Positions 23,648 through 31,955 of a stretch of 60,766 nucleotides of DNA are shown in pieces. Each line of letters starts with the position of its first letter. Within the stretch, counting starts at the first letter, position 1. Both the position numbers and the translations under genes were made by a program. A model generated the notes under the pieces. The model did not search any database. It was given only the letters and a program-made list of their open reading frames with translations, and was not told the DNA's origin. The stretch lies in assembly GCA_028292745.1 (NCBI GenBank), contig JAQGLT010000069.1, positions 1-60,766 on the forward strand. The letters are read 5' to 3'. The stretch is from Polaromonas sp. (lineage in GTDB: Bacteria > Pseudomonadota > Gammaproteobacteria > Burkholderiales > Burkholderiaceae_C).

Positions 23648-25378
23648 TTATCGCGGGTTGGTTTGCAGGCGCGGCACGTCGGCACGGGTGGCGCTGTCGA
23701 GCTGCATGAAGGTCATGGGGCCGGGCTGCCCGTCGGGCACCAGTCCCTGGGCGCGCTGGAAAGTCCGAACGCGCGCCCGCAGGGCCGCGTCCAGTGGCTG
23801 CGGTTGCGCGGCGGGCGGTGGTGGCGGCTCGCCGTCCAGCTGGCTGAGCTGGCTGGCAAGCCGGTGGACCACCGGCCCGGCGCTGCCGCCCTCCAGGTAT
23901 TCGGCGTAACCCGGCGGCAAGCGCCAGTAGGTGGCGAAGTCGCCTCGCCACAGCCGGCCCAGCGCCACCAGCCTGACGGCATGCCGGCTGCCCGCCACCT
24001 GCAGCGTGGCCGTCTGGTCGGTCAGTCCCACCAGCACGGCGTACACCGGCGCGCCGCTGCCCACCTGCAGCGTCAGGATGCCGGGGCGATTGAGCTGGCG
24101 CAGCAGCGGCACGGTAAACCTGGCGGCGCGGTAGCACTGGAACTGCTGCGCGCTGGCGGCCTGGCAGGGGTCGCCGTCGGCAGCCGGCAGTTGCCAGACG
24201 GGAGCGAGTTCGCGCCACGCCGTGTCGATGTCGCTCGGCAGCGACGGCAGCAGTGTGTCGATCTCTTCGACCGGGCTCAGGCCCAGCCACGCCATGCGCT
24301 CCGGCGCCGATGCCGCTGCCTGAGGGGTTGACGCTGCAGGCTGCGGGGCTGACGCGGCCAGCTTGGCCGCTGGCAGGCCGGGCGCCTTGGCCAGCGGCGG
24401 CGATGCGGCCTGCCGAGAGTTGTCCAGCATGAGGAAGCCCGCCAGCGCCGCCCCGGCCGCCAAGGCCAGCGCGCCCAGCGCATAAGCGGCGGGCAGTGGC
24501 CGGGCGCCCGGCGCCTTTTGTCCGGTTTCGGTGCCGAAGACCTCTGTGGCCGCCTTGTCCACCACGGCCCGGCCGACCTGGTGCAGGCCATTGGCCCACG
24601 CCCCCAGCAGCGCGCGCCCGCACAGCAGGTTGATGCGCCGCGGCACGCCGCGCGCCAGGCGGTGGATGCGCTGCAGCGCCGGCCGGTCGAACGGCAGCGG
24701 GCCGGTGTGGCCGGCCACGTCCAGGCGGTGCTGGATGTACTGCGTGCTTTCGGCCTCGGTGAGCGCGTCGAGGTGAAAACGCGCAATCACCCGCTGGGCC
24801 AGCTGCTCCAGCTCGGGGCGGGCCAGCATGGCGCGCAACTCGGGCTGGCCGATCAGCACGATCTGCAGCAGCTTGCGCTCATTGGTTTCCAGGTTGGTCA
24901 GCAGGCGCAGCTGCTCCAGCACGTCCGCGCTGAGGTTCTGCGCCTCGTCGATGATGAGCACGCTGCTTTGCCCGGCGGCATGGCTCTGCAGCAAGAAGGC
25001 ATTGAGCGCGTCGATGTAGTCCTTGAGCGTTGGCGCCTCCGACCCGCCCGATACGCCGGCCGCCGTGATGTGGAATTCCTCGCAGATCGACTGCATCAGC
25101 TCGGTGACGGTGAGCTTGGGGTTGAAAATGTAGGCGACATGGCAGCCGGCGGGAATCTGTTCCAGAAAGCACCGGCAGATGGTGGTCTTACCGGTGCCGA
25201 TGTCGCCGGTGAGCAGCACGAAGCCGCCGCCCGTGCCGCCTGCCGCGCCCTGCGGGCCGGCCACGCCGTACAGCAGGTGCGCCAGCGCTTCCCGGTGGCG
25301 CTCGCTCATGAAGAGAAAACGCGGGTCGGGCGCGATGGAGAACGGGTCCTGGTTCAAGCCGAAATGGTGAGAATACAT
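23648..25378 (-). CDS. gspA: ExeA/GspA-type AAA ATPase with peptidoglycan-binding C terminus
   Basis: A 576-residue protein. The N-terminal motif MYSHHFGLNQDPFSIAPDPRFLF and the AAA domain with Walker A GDIGTGKTT (residues 58-66) and Walker B LIIDEAQ (about 141-147) identify ExeA. A membrane segment near residue 300 (ALGALALAAGAALAGFLML) separates the cytoplasmic ATPase from a periplasmic part. The periplasmic part ends in a peptidoglycan-binding domain (RARVRTFQRAQGLVPDGQPGPMT). ExeA/ExeB assemble the type II secretin through the cell wall. The frame is open from 25498, but the Met at 25378 starts the conserved sequence. gspB follows directly. Confidence 0.92.
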   Translation of the reverse strand: MYSHHFGLNQDPFSIAPDPRFLFMSERHREALAHLLYGVAGPQGAAGGTGGGFVLLTGDIGTGKTTICRCFLEQIPAGCHVAYIFNPKLTVTELMQSICEEFHITAAGVSGGSEAPTLKDYIDALNAFLLQSHAAGQSSVLIIDEAQNLSADVLEQLRLLTNLETNERKLLQIVLIGQPELRAMLARPELEQLAQRVIARFHLDALTEAESTQYIQHRLDVAGHTGPLPFDRPALQRIHRLARGVPRRINLLCGRALLGAWANGLHQVGRAVVDKAATEVFGTETGQKAPGARPLPAAYALGALALAAGAALAGFLMLDNSRQAASPPLAKAPGLPAAKLAASAPQPAASTPQAAASAPERMAWLGLSPVEEIDTLLPSLPSDIDTAWRELAPVWQLPAADGDPCQAASAQQFQCYRAARFTVPLLRQLNRPGILTLQVGSGAPVYAVLVGLTDQTATLQVAGSRHAVRLVALGRLWRGDFATYWRLPPGYAEYLEGGSAGPVVHRLASQLSQLDGEPPPPPAAQPQPLDAALRARVRTFQRAQGLVPDGQPGPMTFMQLDSATRADVPRLQTNPR

Positions 25379-25624
25379 AGGCTGCAAGCATAGCGGCACG
25401 GCTAAAACCCAGGCCCCATCAGGGCGTGATCCATGCGCAGGACGAACTTCATGCAAACGAAAGGTGGGGTAGAGCCTCCTGATTTCGGCCGCATACACGG
25501 GTAAGCCAGTACGCCTTTAAGCATTTTGTATGCAAATATTCAACTAAGCGGTTTGCCCGCTTTCTCCATTGGCGCAGGCCAAGTCGCATGCCTGCGCTGA
25601 TTTCCATCAACTCAAGGAGCCTTC

Positions 25625-27040
25625 ATGTGGTATTCCCTTTTGCAGAAACCCGCTTGCGGGTGGACTGGGCCGGCCGCGAGCAGGCAGGCCGCGACGTGGT
25701 TTGCATTGGCGCTAAACGCTGCGGCCCTTGCAGGCTGTGCCGGGGGCTCCATGGGGCAGGGCATGAAAAAGGACTATCTGCTGGCCAGCGGCCGCTGGGA
25801 CAACACGGTGATCGTCATTGATGTGGCCAAGGCCATCAATCCGGCCAACGACGGCACACCCAACGCCGTGGTGAACCGCCTGCGCGTCACGCCCGACATC
25901 GATGCCAACGGCACCGGCAAGCTCGATACCGTGGCAAGCGGCCAGCCCATCACCGTTGCGATATCGGCCGATCACCGCCGTGCCTATGTGGGCAATCATT
26001 CCGGCAAGTCCACGCCGGCCCAGGCGGCGAGCTTTCAGCATGGCTGGCCCGGCACCTACACGGTGGTCAACCTTTCAAAGGCGCTGGACCCGGCCAATAA
26101 CGGCACCCTGAACGCCGTGGAAGGCTACATCGACGGCAAGAACTTCGGCGCCACGGGGTTTGCCATCAGCCCCGACCAGAAGTACGGCGTGGCCGCCGCT
26201 GCCGAGTCGCCGGACAGCGAAGACGGCGGCAGGCACATCGGCATCGTCAACCTGGCCACGAACACCGTGATCCGGCAGGTCGAGCAGGCCTATGGCAGCC
26301 CCGACTTTCCCTGCCCGGTGTCGCCGATTCCGCATGCCTCGCCAAACCCCAAGATCGGCTGCTTTGCCGGCACCAATGGCGTCACGGTCAGCCCCCTGGG
26401 CGGCGGAACCATCTTTACCGCCAATGGGGGGACCAACGATGTCTCGGTCATCAGCTTGCAAAAAGCCATCAACGGCCATCCGGGAGCCGAGCTGGCCCGC
26501 ATTCCCACGCAGACCGGCGGCTTCGGCATAGCGACCAGTCCCGACGGCAAACTGGTCGCGGTCGCTGCGCGTGAAGACCTGGCGCTGGACAAGCCCGGCA
26601 ACACGATTTCCATCATCGATGTGGAAAAAGCCCTGACCAACCCGGCGAAGGCTGAAGTTGCCCGGCTGCTGCTGGGCACGGACGACCCGACGGTTGGCAC
26701 GCGGCCGTTCGTCGCTGCTTTCACGCCGGACGGCAAACGGATTGTGGTGACGAACTTCCGCACGAACAACATTTCGGTGGTCGATGTGGCCAAGGCCCTT
26801 TCCGGTCAGCCGGCCGAGATCAAGCGCATCACCCTGGAGACGCCCAACGGCCAGCCTTCCCGGCCGCGCGGCGTTGCATTCACCGCGGATGGAAAATATG
26901 CGGCGATCACGGGTGCGCCCAAGGGCGGGCCCAATACCGGCGTGGTCTGGCTGGTCGATCTGGACACTTACGCAGTGGCCGGGCGCGTGACCCAGGTTGG
27001 CAACGAATCCTATTTGATCGGCGCATTTCAGGGCCGCTAA
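25625..27040 (+). CDS. YncE-like seven-bladed beta-propeller lipoprotein
   Basis: A 471-residue protein. Its signal region ends in LAAGC-like ALAGCAG, indicating a lipoprotein after an unusually long N terminus. The body is a series of propeller blades with (Y/V)VxN...xxxVxxIDVxKAL repeats: VIVIDVAKAI, YTVVNLSKAL, ISIIDVEKAL, ISVVDVAKAL, VVWLVDLDT. Such proteins act as periplasmic binding or scaffold proteins; no catalytic residues are visible. AAGGAG precedes the ATG at 25625. The neighbouring gene at 27100 is convergent. Confidence 0.8.
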   Translation: MWYSLLQKPACGWTGPAASRQAATWFALALNAAALAGCAGGSMGQGMKKDYLLASGRWDNTVIVIDVAKAINPANDGTPNAVVNRLRVTPDIDANGTGKLDTVASGQPITVAISADHRRAYVGNHSGKSTPAQAASFQHGWPGTYTVVNLSKALDPANNGTLNAVEGYIDGKNFGATGFAISPDQKYGVAAAAESPDSEDGGRHIGIVNLATNTVIRQVEQAYGSPDFPCPVSPIPHASPNPKIGCFAGTNGVTVSPLGGGTIFTANGGTNDVSVISLQKAINGHPGAELARIPTQTGGFGIATSPDGKLVAVAAREDLALDKPGNTISIIDVEKALTNPAKAEVARLLLGTDDPTVGTRPFVAAFTPDGKRIVVTNFRTNNISVVDVAKALSGQPAEIKRITLETPNGQPSRPRGVAFTADGKYAAITGAPKGGPNTGVVWLVDLDTYAVAGRVTQVGNESYLIGAFQGR

Positions 27041-27099
27041 GCCAATTGGATAAAGGTCAAGCCTGCGTGTAAAGGTGCGGTTTCGCCGGAAGGCCTGGA

Positions 27100-27582
27100 T
27101 CAAGGCAGGATTTCGGGCGCCACGCGCTGGTACTGAATCCGGTTCCGATGGACGTGATCAATGCCTGTGAATTCGTTTTTGGAGTCAAACCTGATCTGGA
27201 AAGTGGCAAACGGCAGGTTCAGGCGCGAAGGGGGCTTGCCATTCATGCTGGTGTATTTCCGCTTCAGGTTCGTACCGTCATAAAGCCAGAACCCCGCATG
27301 GACTTGTTCGCTGACCTGTCCGGTTGCATCGGTGATGCGCACAGTCTCCAGGAAAGCGCCGTCAGGCGAGAGCACGAGGATGCGCCGCGCCTGGATGCCC
27401 TTTTCGCTGTACTCCCGCAGCCAGGTGCCCGCCAGATGCTCCTGCACCTCCTCCTGGCTGTAGCGTGACATGTTTGTGTCGGCGGCAATCGGCGCTGTGT
27501 CGCCGCAAGCCGACAGAGCCAGGCAGAGCATGACCGGGGCGACGGCAAGAGGCGGCATAGGCATAAGCATGGGCATGGGCAT
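27100..27582 (-). CDS. small lipoprotein of unknown function
   Basis: A 160-residue lipoprotein with lipobox LALSAC. The mature part contains HLAGTWLREYSEKGIQARRILVLSPDGAFLETVRITD and GFWLYDGTNLKRKYTSMNG, a beta-rich pattern like lipocalin-type small periplasmic proteins, but no named family is recognised. Its start is ambiguous: the coding sequence opens with five Met-Pro-type hexamers (MPMPMLMPMP) made by ATGCCC tandem repeats, so any of several ATGs could be used. It is convergent with the propeller lipoprotein gene and downstream of the degP-like terminator. Confidence 0.6.
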   Translation of the reverse strand: MPMPMLMPMPPLAVAPVMLCLALSACGDTAPIAADTNMSRYSQEEVQEHLAGTWLREYSEKGIQARRILVLSPDGAFLETVRITDATGQVSEQVHAGFWLYDGTNLKRKYTSMNGKPPSRLNLPFATFQIRFDSKNEFTGIDHVHRNRIQYQRVAPEILP

Positions 27583-27701
27583 GGCGTTGGCGCTTGGTTA
27601 TCTCCGTCTTCAACATACGATCTCAATGCGTGCAAGGGTAGCCGATTGGCGTGCCAAAGCATGTCAAAACCAGTGCCGGCGCGGCGAGAGCGGCCATAAA
27701 A

Positions 27702-27723
27702 AAGGCGGACCGCAGCCCGCCTT
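27702..27723 (-). terminator. Rho-independent terminator of the degP-like gene
   Basis: Read on the minus strand, a 7-bp stem AAGGCGG / CCGCCTT with an 8-nt loop is followed by a T-run (six A's at 27698-27703 on the plus strand). It lies 25 bp after the protease stop codon. Confidence 0.8.
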
Positions 27724-27748
27724 CATGGTTCGTTTTCCAGCGCCCAGG

Positions 27749-29269
27749 TCAGCCCAGATTGACCGGCAAGAAAATCTTGTTGTCGCCCCGCAGGATCAGC
27801 AGCGCCACCGATTTCTGCGATTTGGCCACGGTCTCCTTCACCTGTTCGATGTTCTTCACCGGCACGCCGTTGACCGACAGCAGCACGTCGCCCGCCTGCA
27901 CGCCGGCCAGGGCGGCCGGGCCGGTGGCCTGCTGCACCAGCAGGCCGCTGTCGGTGCCGGCTTCCTGCTGCTCGCCGGGCTGCAGCGGCCGCAGCGCCAG
28001 GCCCAGCTTGCCCTGGCCAGGCGCTTCCTTCCTGTCGGCGACCTGCGCGGCCTTCTCGTCGGCATTGGCCAGCTTGGCGCTGATCTCTTTCGACGCGCCC
28101 TGGCGCCAGATGCCGAGCTTGACGGTATCGCCCGGCGACGCCAGCCCGATCACCGCCGGCAGGTCGCCCGACGACACGATGGGCTGGCCGTTGACCTCCC
28201 GGATCACGTCGCCCGACTGCAGGCCCGCCTTGTCGGCCGGGCTGCCTTTTTCAACCGTCGAGACCAGTGCGCCCTCAGGTTTGTCGAGCTTGAAGGAATC
28301 GGCGAAGGCCTGGTTCACTTCCTGCACCGCCACGCCCAGACGCGCATGCTCGACCTTGCCGGTGGCCACGATCTGGTTCTTGATCTTGGTGGCGATATCG
28401 ATGGGAATGGCAAACGACACGCCTTGGTAGCCGCCGCTGCGCGAATAAATCTGCGAGTTGATGCCGACCACCTCACCGCGCGCATTGAACAGCGGCCCAC
28501 CAGAATTGCCGGGGTTAATGGCCACGTCGGTCTGGATAAAGGGCACTGCGCTGTCGTCAGGCAGCGAACGGCCCTTGGCGCTGACGACGCCGGCGGTCAC
28601 GGTGTTTTCAAAACCGAAGGGCGAGCCGATCGCCAGCACCCATTCGCCGACTTTCAGCTCGCTGGTCTTGCCCAGGGTTGCGACCGGCAGGTTGGAGGCG
28701 TCGATTTTCAGCACGGCAATGTCGGTCCTGGCATCGGCGCCCAGCACCTTGGCGCGAAACTCGCGCCGGTCGGTCAGCTTGACATTGACTTCCCTGGCCC
28801 CCTTGACCACATGGGCATTGGTCAAAATGATGCCGTCGGCGCTGACGATGAAACCCGAACCCTGGCCGCGCGTGGGCATTTCCTGCGGCACACCGGGTCG
28901 GCCCCGGCCGGGGCGCTGGCCCTGGCCGTCCTGGAACCGGCGGAAAAATTCGGACAGCGGCCCGTTGGCGAACGGATCTTCCTCAGCGCTGTCGCCGCCT
29001 TGCGCGAAAGGCGAACCGTTCGACACCTTGGTGCTGCCGGTCACGCTGATGTTGACCACGGACGGTCCGTAGCGTTCAGTGATCTGCGAAAAATCAGGCA
29101 GAGCCACGGGTGTCGTTGCCGGCGCGCTGCCGGCGACGATGGCCGGTGGCGAGAGGGCGGCGGCAGTCGAATGCATCGCGCTGAATGCGCCCACGCTGGC
29201 GCCGCCCACGGCGCCAGCGGCCAGCAGGGCGGCGACCAGCCGGGTAGTGTTCAAAGCTGCAAATTTCAT
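27749..29269 (-). CDS. degP: DegP/MucD-type periplasmic serine protease (Do family)
   Basis: A 506-residue HtrA protease that degrades misfolded envelope proteins. The N-terminal segment MKFAALNTTRLVAALLAAGAV is a signal peptide or anchor. The trypsin-like triad is His153 (TNAHVVKGA), Asp183 (DIAVLKID) and Ser256 (NPGNSGGPLF). Two PDZ domains follow, each with GLQSGDVI/GVQAGDVLLSVN-type motifs. ATG 29269 has AGGAACCC upstream; the frame is open further up, but that part is not a leader. A box matching the one at the two-component operon lies 65 bp upstream (29334-29350), suggesting control by that system. Whether it is the DegP, DegQ or MucD orthologue is not decided. Confidence 0.92.
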   Translation of the reverse strand: MKFAALNTTRLVAALLAAGAVGGASVGAFSAMHSTAAALSPPAIVAGSAPATTPVALPDFSQITERYGPSVVNISVTGSTKVSNGSPFAQGGDSAEEDPFANGPLSEFFRRFQDGQGQRPGRGRPGVPQEMPTRGQGSGFIVSADGIILTNAHVVKGAREVNVKLTDRREFRAKVLGADARTDIAVLKIDASNLPVATLGKTSELKVGEWVLAIGSPFGFENTVTAGVVSAKGRSLPDDSAVPFIQTDVAINPGNSGGPLFNARGEVVGINSQIYSRSGGYQGVSFAIPIDIATKIKNQIVATGKVEHARLGVAVQEVNQAFADSFKLDKPEGALVSTVEKGSPADKAGLQSGDVIREVNGQPIVSSGDLPAVIGLASPGDTVKLGIWRQGASKEISAKLANADEKAAQVADRKEAPGQGKLGLALRPLQPGEQQEAGTDSGLLVQQATGPAALAGVQAGDVLLSVNGVPVKNIEQVKETVAKSQKSVALLILRGDNKIFLPVNLG

Positions 29270-29333
29270 GAAAGGGTTCCTTGCATAGACAAGGCACACG
29301 CTGGTGCCGATGCAGCAAGTATGAAAACGCAGG

Positions 29334-29350
29334 CTTAGGCGAAACTTAAA
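29334..29350 (-). promoter_or_regulatory. candidate response-regulator box at the degP-like promoter
   Basis: CTTAGG, 5 nt, CTTAAA on the plus strand (TTTAAG-N5-CCTAAG on the gene's strand). It resembles the PmrA/QseB-type direct repeat and matches the box at 31731-31747 in 11 of 12 fixed positions. It ends about 65 bp before the protease start codon. Confidence 0.5.
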
Positions 29351-29575
29351 TTCCGGTGCCGCGCCACGCGCAAACCGCTGGCACTGCCGTTGGCCCGGCG
29401 GGCTCGGGCGGGCCTTGAGAAAAGGCCGCATTCCCTGTGCAATCGCCTTTGAATTGAGAGCAAAAAGCGAACTGCCCAGCGTCCCAGGCAGGCCTGTCGG
29501 CGTGTCCGAATGGCTTCTTTCCCAGCAGGGGAAGGAAAAAACCGAGGCCGGCGTGAACGGTGCCAGTTCAGGTGT

Positions 29576-29630
29576 CAAAAGTGTCCGCAACGCACGCAGC
29601 CCTTGCGCAAGCAGCTATTCATTCAGTAGC
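29576..29630 (+). repeat. 55-bp dispersed palindromic repeat, copy H
   Basis: CAAAAGTGTCC at the left, then CTTGCGCAAGCAGCTATTCATTCAGTAGC at the right. It lies just downstream of the sensor kinase gene. Confidence 0.75.
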
Positions 29631-29677
29631 AGACAGGCTGCCGCGTCGCAGCTGTGGCAGGTCACGGCGATCTCGCT

Positions 29678-31036
29678 CTAAGCAGCTTGCGCCGCACTAA
29701 AGCGCACGTCCACCTTCAGCCCGCCCAGCCGTGCGGAGCGGTCCAGCGCCAGCGCGGCGCCATGCCGGTCGGCAATGGCCTTGACGATCGCCAGCCCCAG
29801 GCCATTGCCCGTTTCCAGCGCCGCCTCGCTGGCGCGAAAAAAACGGTCGAACACGCGGGCGCGGTCTTGCTGCGCAATACCGGGTCCGCTGTCCTCCACC
29901 GTCAGCACCGGCCGGCCTTCTTGGCGGCCCAGCGACACATCCACCTGGCCGCCCGCAGGCGTGTACTTGATGGCGTTCTCCAGCAGGTTGCGCAGCAATA
30001 CCCGCAAGGCTTCGGGCTGGCCGCTGATGACGAGGCCATTCTGCGCCGGCAGCCCGGCCTGTTCTGGCGTGTCCGCCAGCCCCAGGTCAATCTGCTTGTG
30101 CCGGGCCAGCGGCAGAACATCTGCGACGGCCAGCTGCACCAGCGCCGGCAAATCCACGCGCTTGGTGCCGGTGGCCTGTGCGCTGCCGGCTTCTTCGCGT
30201 GCCAGCAGCAGCAACTGCTCGACCAGCCGGATCGCCCGGTCGATGCCCTGGTTCAGACGCGCGATGCCGGCTTCGCGCGTTGCCGGGTCCGCATCCGTGC
30301 GGCGCAGGGCTTGCGCCTGCAGCTTGAGCGCTGTCAGCGGGGAGCGCAGTTCATGGGCGGCATCGGCGACAAAATGCTTCTGGGCTTCAAAAGCTTGGCG
30401 CACCCGGCCGAACAAGAGGTTGAGTTCGTCCACCAGCGGCCGCACCTCGTCGGGCAGGCCGGTGCCGGCCAGCGGCGAAAAATCGTCTGCCGCGCGGGTG
30501 GCCACGGCGCGGCGCGTGCGCTCTATCGGCGCCAGCGACCGATTGATGATCCACCAGACCGCCAGCATCAAGAGCGGCGTCAGCCAGGCAAACGGCAGCA
30601 CCGCCCGCAGTGCCAGCGCGCGGGCGCGGGCGGTGCGGGTGTCCAGGTTCTGGGCGATCTGCACGGTCTGCGAAGGCGTTTGCAAGGTGTAGACCCGGTA
30701 GCGGTTGCCGTGGGCTTCGACGTCTGAAAACCCGAGGACGGCGCGCGGCAAGGCAGAGCGGGTCGAGCGGAAAATCTGCGTGCCATCCTGCCCCCATATC
30801 TGCACGAACAGGTCGTAGCCCGCATCGCGCTCATCGTCGGCCTGCGGCAGCCCCAGCGGAACACCACCGCGCAGCGAACGCGCCATCTGCAGCAGGTGGT
30901 CGTCGAACATCGCATCGGCCTGCCGCAGCGCGCCGCGGTACGCCGTGGCCGCCTGCAGCACGGCCGCCAGCAGGATGGCCACCAGCACGAACACCAGCAG
31001 TCGCCGGCGCAGGGAGTGCGAAGCCGTGGCGTTCAT
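29678..31036 (-). CDS. sensor histidine kinase, QseC/TctE type
   Basis: A 452-residue membrane kinase. The first segment (LLVFVLVAILLAAVLQAAT) starts a 2CSK_N-type periplasmic domain, and a second membrane segment occurs near VLPFAWLTPLLMLAVWWI. HAMP and kinase domains follow: H-box HELRSPLTALKLQAQAL, N-box LLRNLLENAIKYTP, DSGPGI and GNGLGLAI. It overlaps its response regulator by 4 bp, so the two form an operon. Homologues sense metals, tricarboxylates, quorum signals or antimicrobial peptides; the stimulus here is unknown. The degP-like gene downstream suggests an envelope signal (inference). Confidence 0.93.
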   Translation of the reverse strand: MNATASHSLRRRLLVFVLVAILLAAVLQAATAYRGALRQADAMFDDHLLQMARSLRGGVPLGLPQADDERDAGYDLFVQIWGQDGTQIFRSTRSALPRAVLGFSDVEAHGNRYRVYTLQTPSQTVQIAQNLDTRTARARALALRAVLPFAWLTPLLMLAVWWIINRSLAPIERTRRAVATRAADDFSPLAGTGLPDEVRPLVDELNLLFGRVRQAFEAQKHFVADAAHELRSPLTALKLQAQALRRTDADPATREAGIARLNQGIDRAIRLVEQLLLLAREEAGSAQATGTKRVDLPALVQLAVADVLPLARHKQIDLGLADTPEQAGLPAQNGLVISGQPEALRVLLRNLLENAIKYTPAGGQVDVSLGRQEGRPVLTVEDSGPGIAQQDRARVFDRFFRASEAALETGNGLGLAIVKAIADRHGAALALDRSARLGGLKVDVRFSAAQAA

Positions 31037-31692
31037 TCTTTAGGAACCACGTAGCCCAGGCCGCGCACCGTCTGGATCAGCTCGTTGCCGAGCTTTTTGC
31101 GCACGCCATGGATGTAGACCTCCACCGCATTGCTGCTGACATCGTCTTTCCAGCTGAACAGCTTTTCTTCCAGCTGGCTTCGCGACAGCAGCGCGCCGGG
31201 CCGGGCGATTAGCGCTTCGAGCACCGCCCATTCCCGCGCCGACAGCGCGACCGGCTGGCCGTGCAGCATCGCCTCGCGGGTTGCCGGGTTCAGGCTCACG
31301 CCCTTGTGCTCGAACACCGGCTCGCCCCGGCCGGCGCTGCGCCGCAGCAGGGCGCGGATGCGGGCCAGCAACTCGTCGATGTCATAAGGTTTGACCACAT
31401 AGTCGTCGGCCCCCGCATCGAGCCCGGCAATGCGGTCGCTGACAGCGTCGCGGGCCGTGGCGACCAGCACCGGAACCGCATCGCGCCGCCTGCGCAGGGC
31501 GCGCAGCACGTCCAGGCCATCGCGTTTGGGCAGGCCCAGGTCGAGCAGCACCAGGTCGTAATGCTCGCTTTTGAGCGCTTCGTCGGCCATGGGGCCATCC
31601 CGCACCCAGTCCACGGCGTAGTGCTCGGCGCGCAGCACCTGCAGCACGGCTTCGCCGATCATGGTGTCATCTTCAACCAGCAGCAGGCGCAT
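31033..31692 (-). CDS. OmpR-family response regulator, PmrA/QseB-like
   Basis: A 219-residue regulator. The receiver domain has the acidic pocket VEDD, the phospho-acceptor Asp in LVLLDLGLPKRDG and the Lys in DYVVKPYD. The winged-helix DNA-binding domain ends SSNAVEVYIHGVRKKLG...IQTVRGLGYVVPKE. AAGGAAC precedes the ATG. A PmrA/QseB-like direct repeat lies 38 bp upstream (31731-31747), so self-regulation is likely. The kinase start codon overlaps its stop. Confidence 0.93.
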   Translation of the reverse strand: MRLLLVEDDTMIGEAVLQVLRAEHYAVDWVRDGPMADEALKSEHYDLVLLDLGLPKRDGLDVLRALRRRRDAVPVLVATARDAVSDRIAGLDAGADDYVVKPYDIDELLARIRALLRRSAGRGEPVFEHKGVSLNPATREAMLHGQPVALSAREWAVLEALIARPGALLSRSQLEEKLFSWKDDVSSNAVEVYIHGVRKKLGNELIQTVRGLGYVVPKE

Positions 31693-31730
31693 GGAAAGTT
31701 CCTTGAAGTCGCACAGTCTGACAGGGACAG

Positions 31731-31747
31731 CTTAGATCGGGCTTAAA
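31731..31747 (-). promoter_or_regulatory. candidate autoregulatory box of the two-component operon
   Basis: CTTAGA, 5 nt, CTTAAA on the plus strand (TTTAAG-N5-TCTAAG on the gene's strand). One half fits the PmrA/QseB consensus YTTAAK exactly and the other has one mismatch. It lies 38 bp before the regulator's start codon. Confidence 0.5.
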
Positions 31748-31955
31748 GCGGCTGCCTGCTGCACCCGATACTTGGCCCCTCGCCTGAGTATCAAATGACG
31801 GCGCAGGCTGGGCAGCGACCCTGCAGGGGCAGGATTGGCTGTGCGGTCCAGGCTGGGCGCCAGCACCCTGATTTAATTGAAAAAGAACAATGTGCCGCGC
31901 CGCCCGGAGGGGCCGACCCTGTGGCGCCGCTGCGCTCCTGGTTCAAACGCTTCGT

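Larger units (their letters stand above)
29270..29677. other. regulatory region upstream of the degP-like gene
   Basis: About 410 bp between the sensor kinase stop and the protease start. It contains the CTTAGG-N5-CTTAAA box (29334-29350) and repeat copy H (29576-29630). No gene is visible. Confidence 0.55.
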
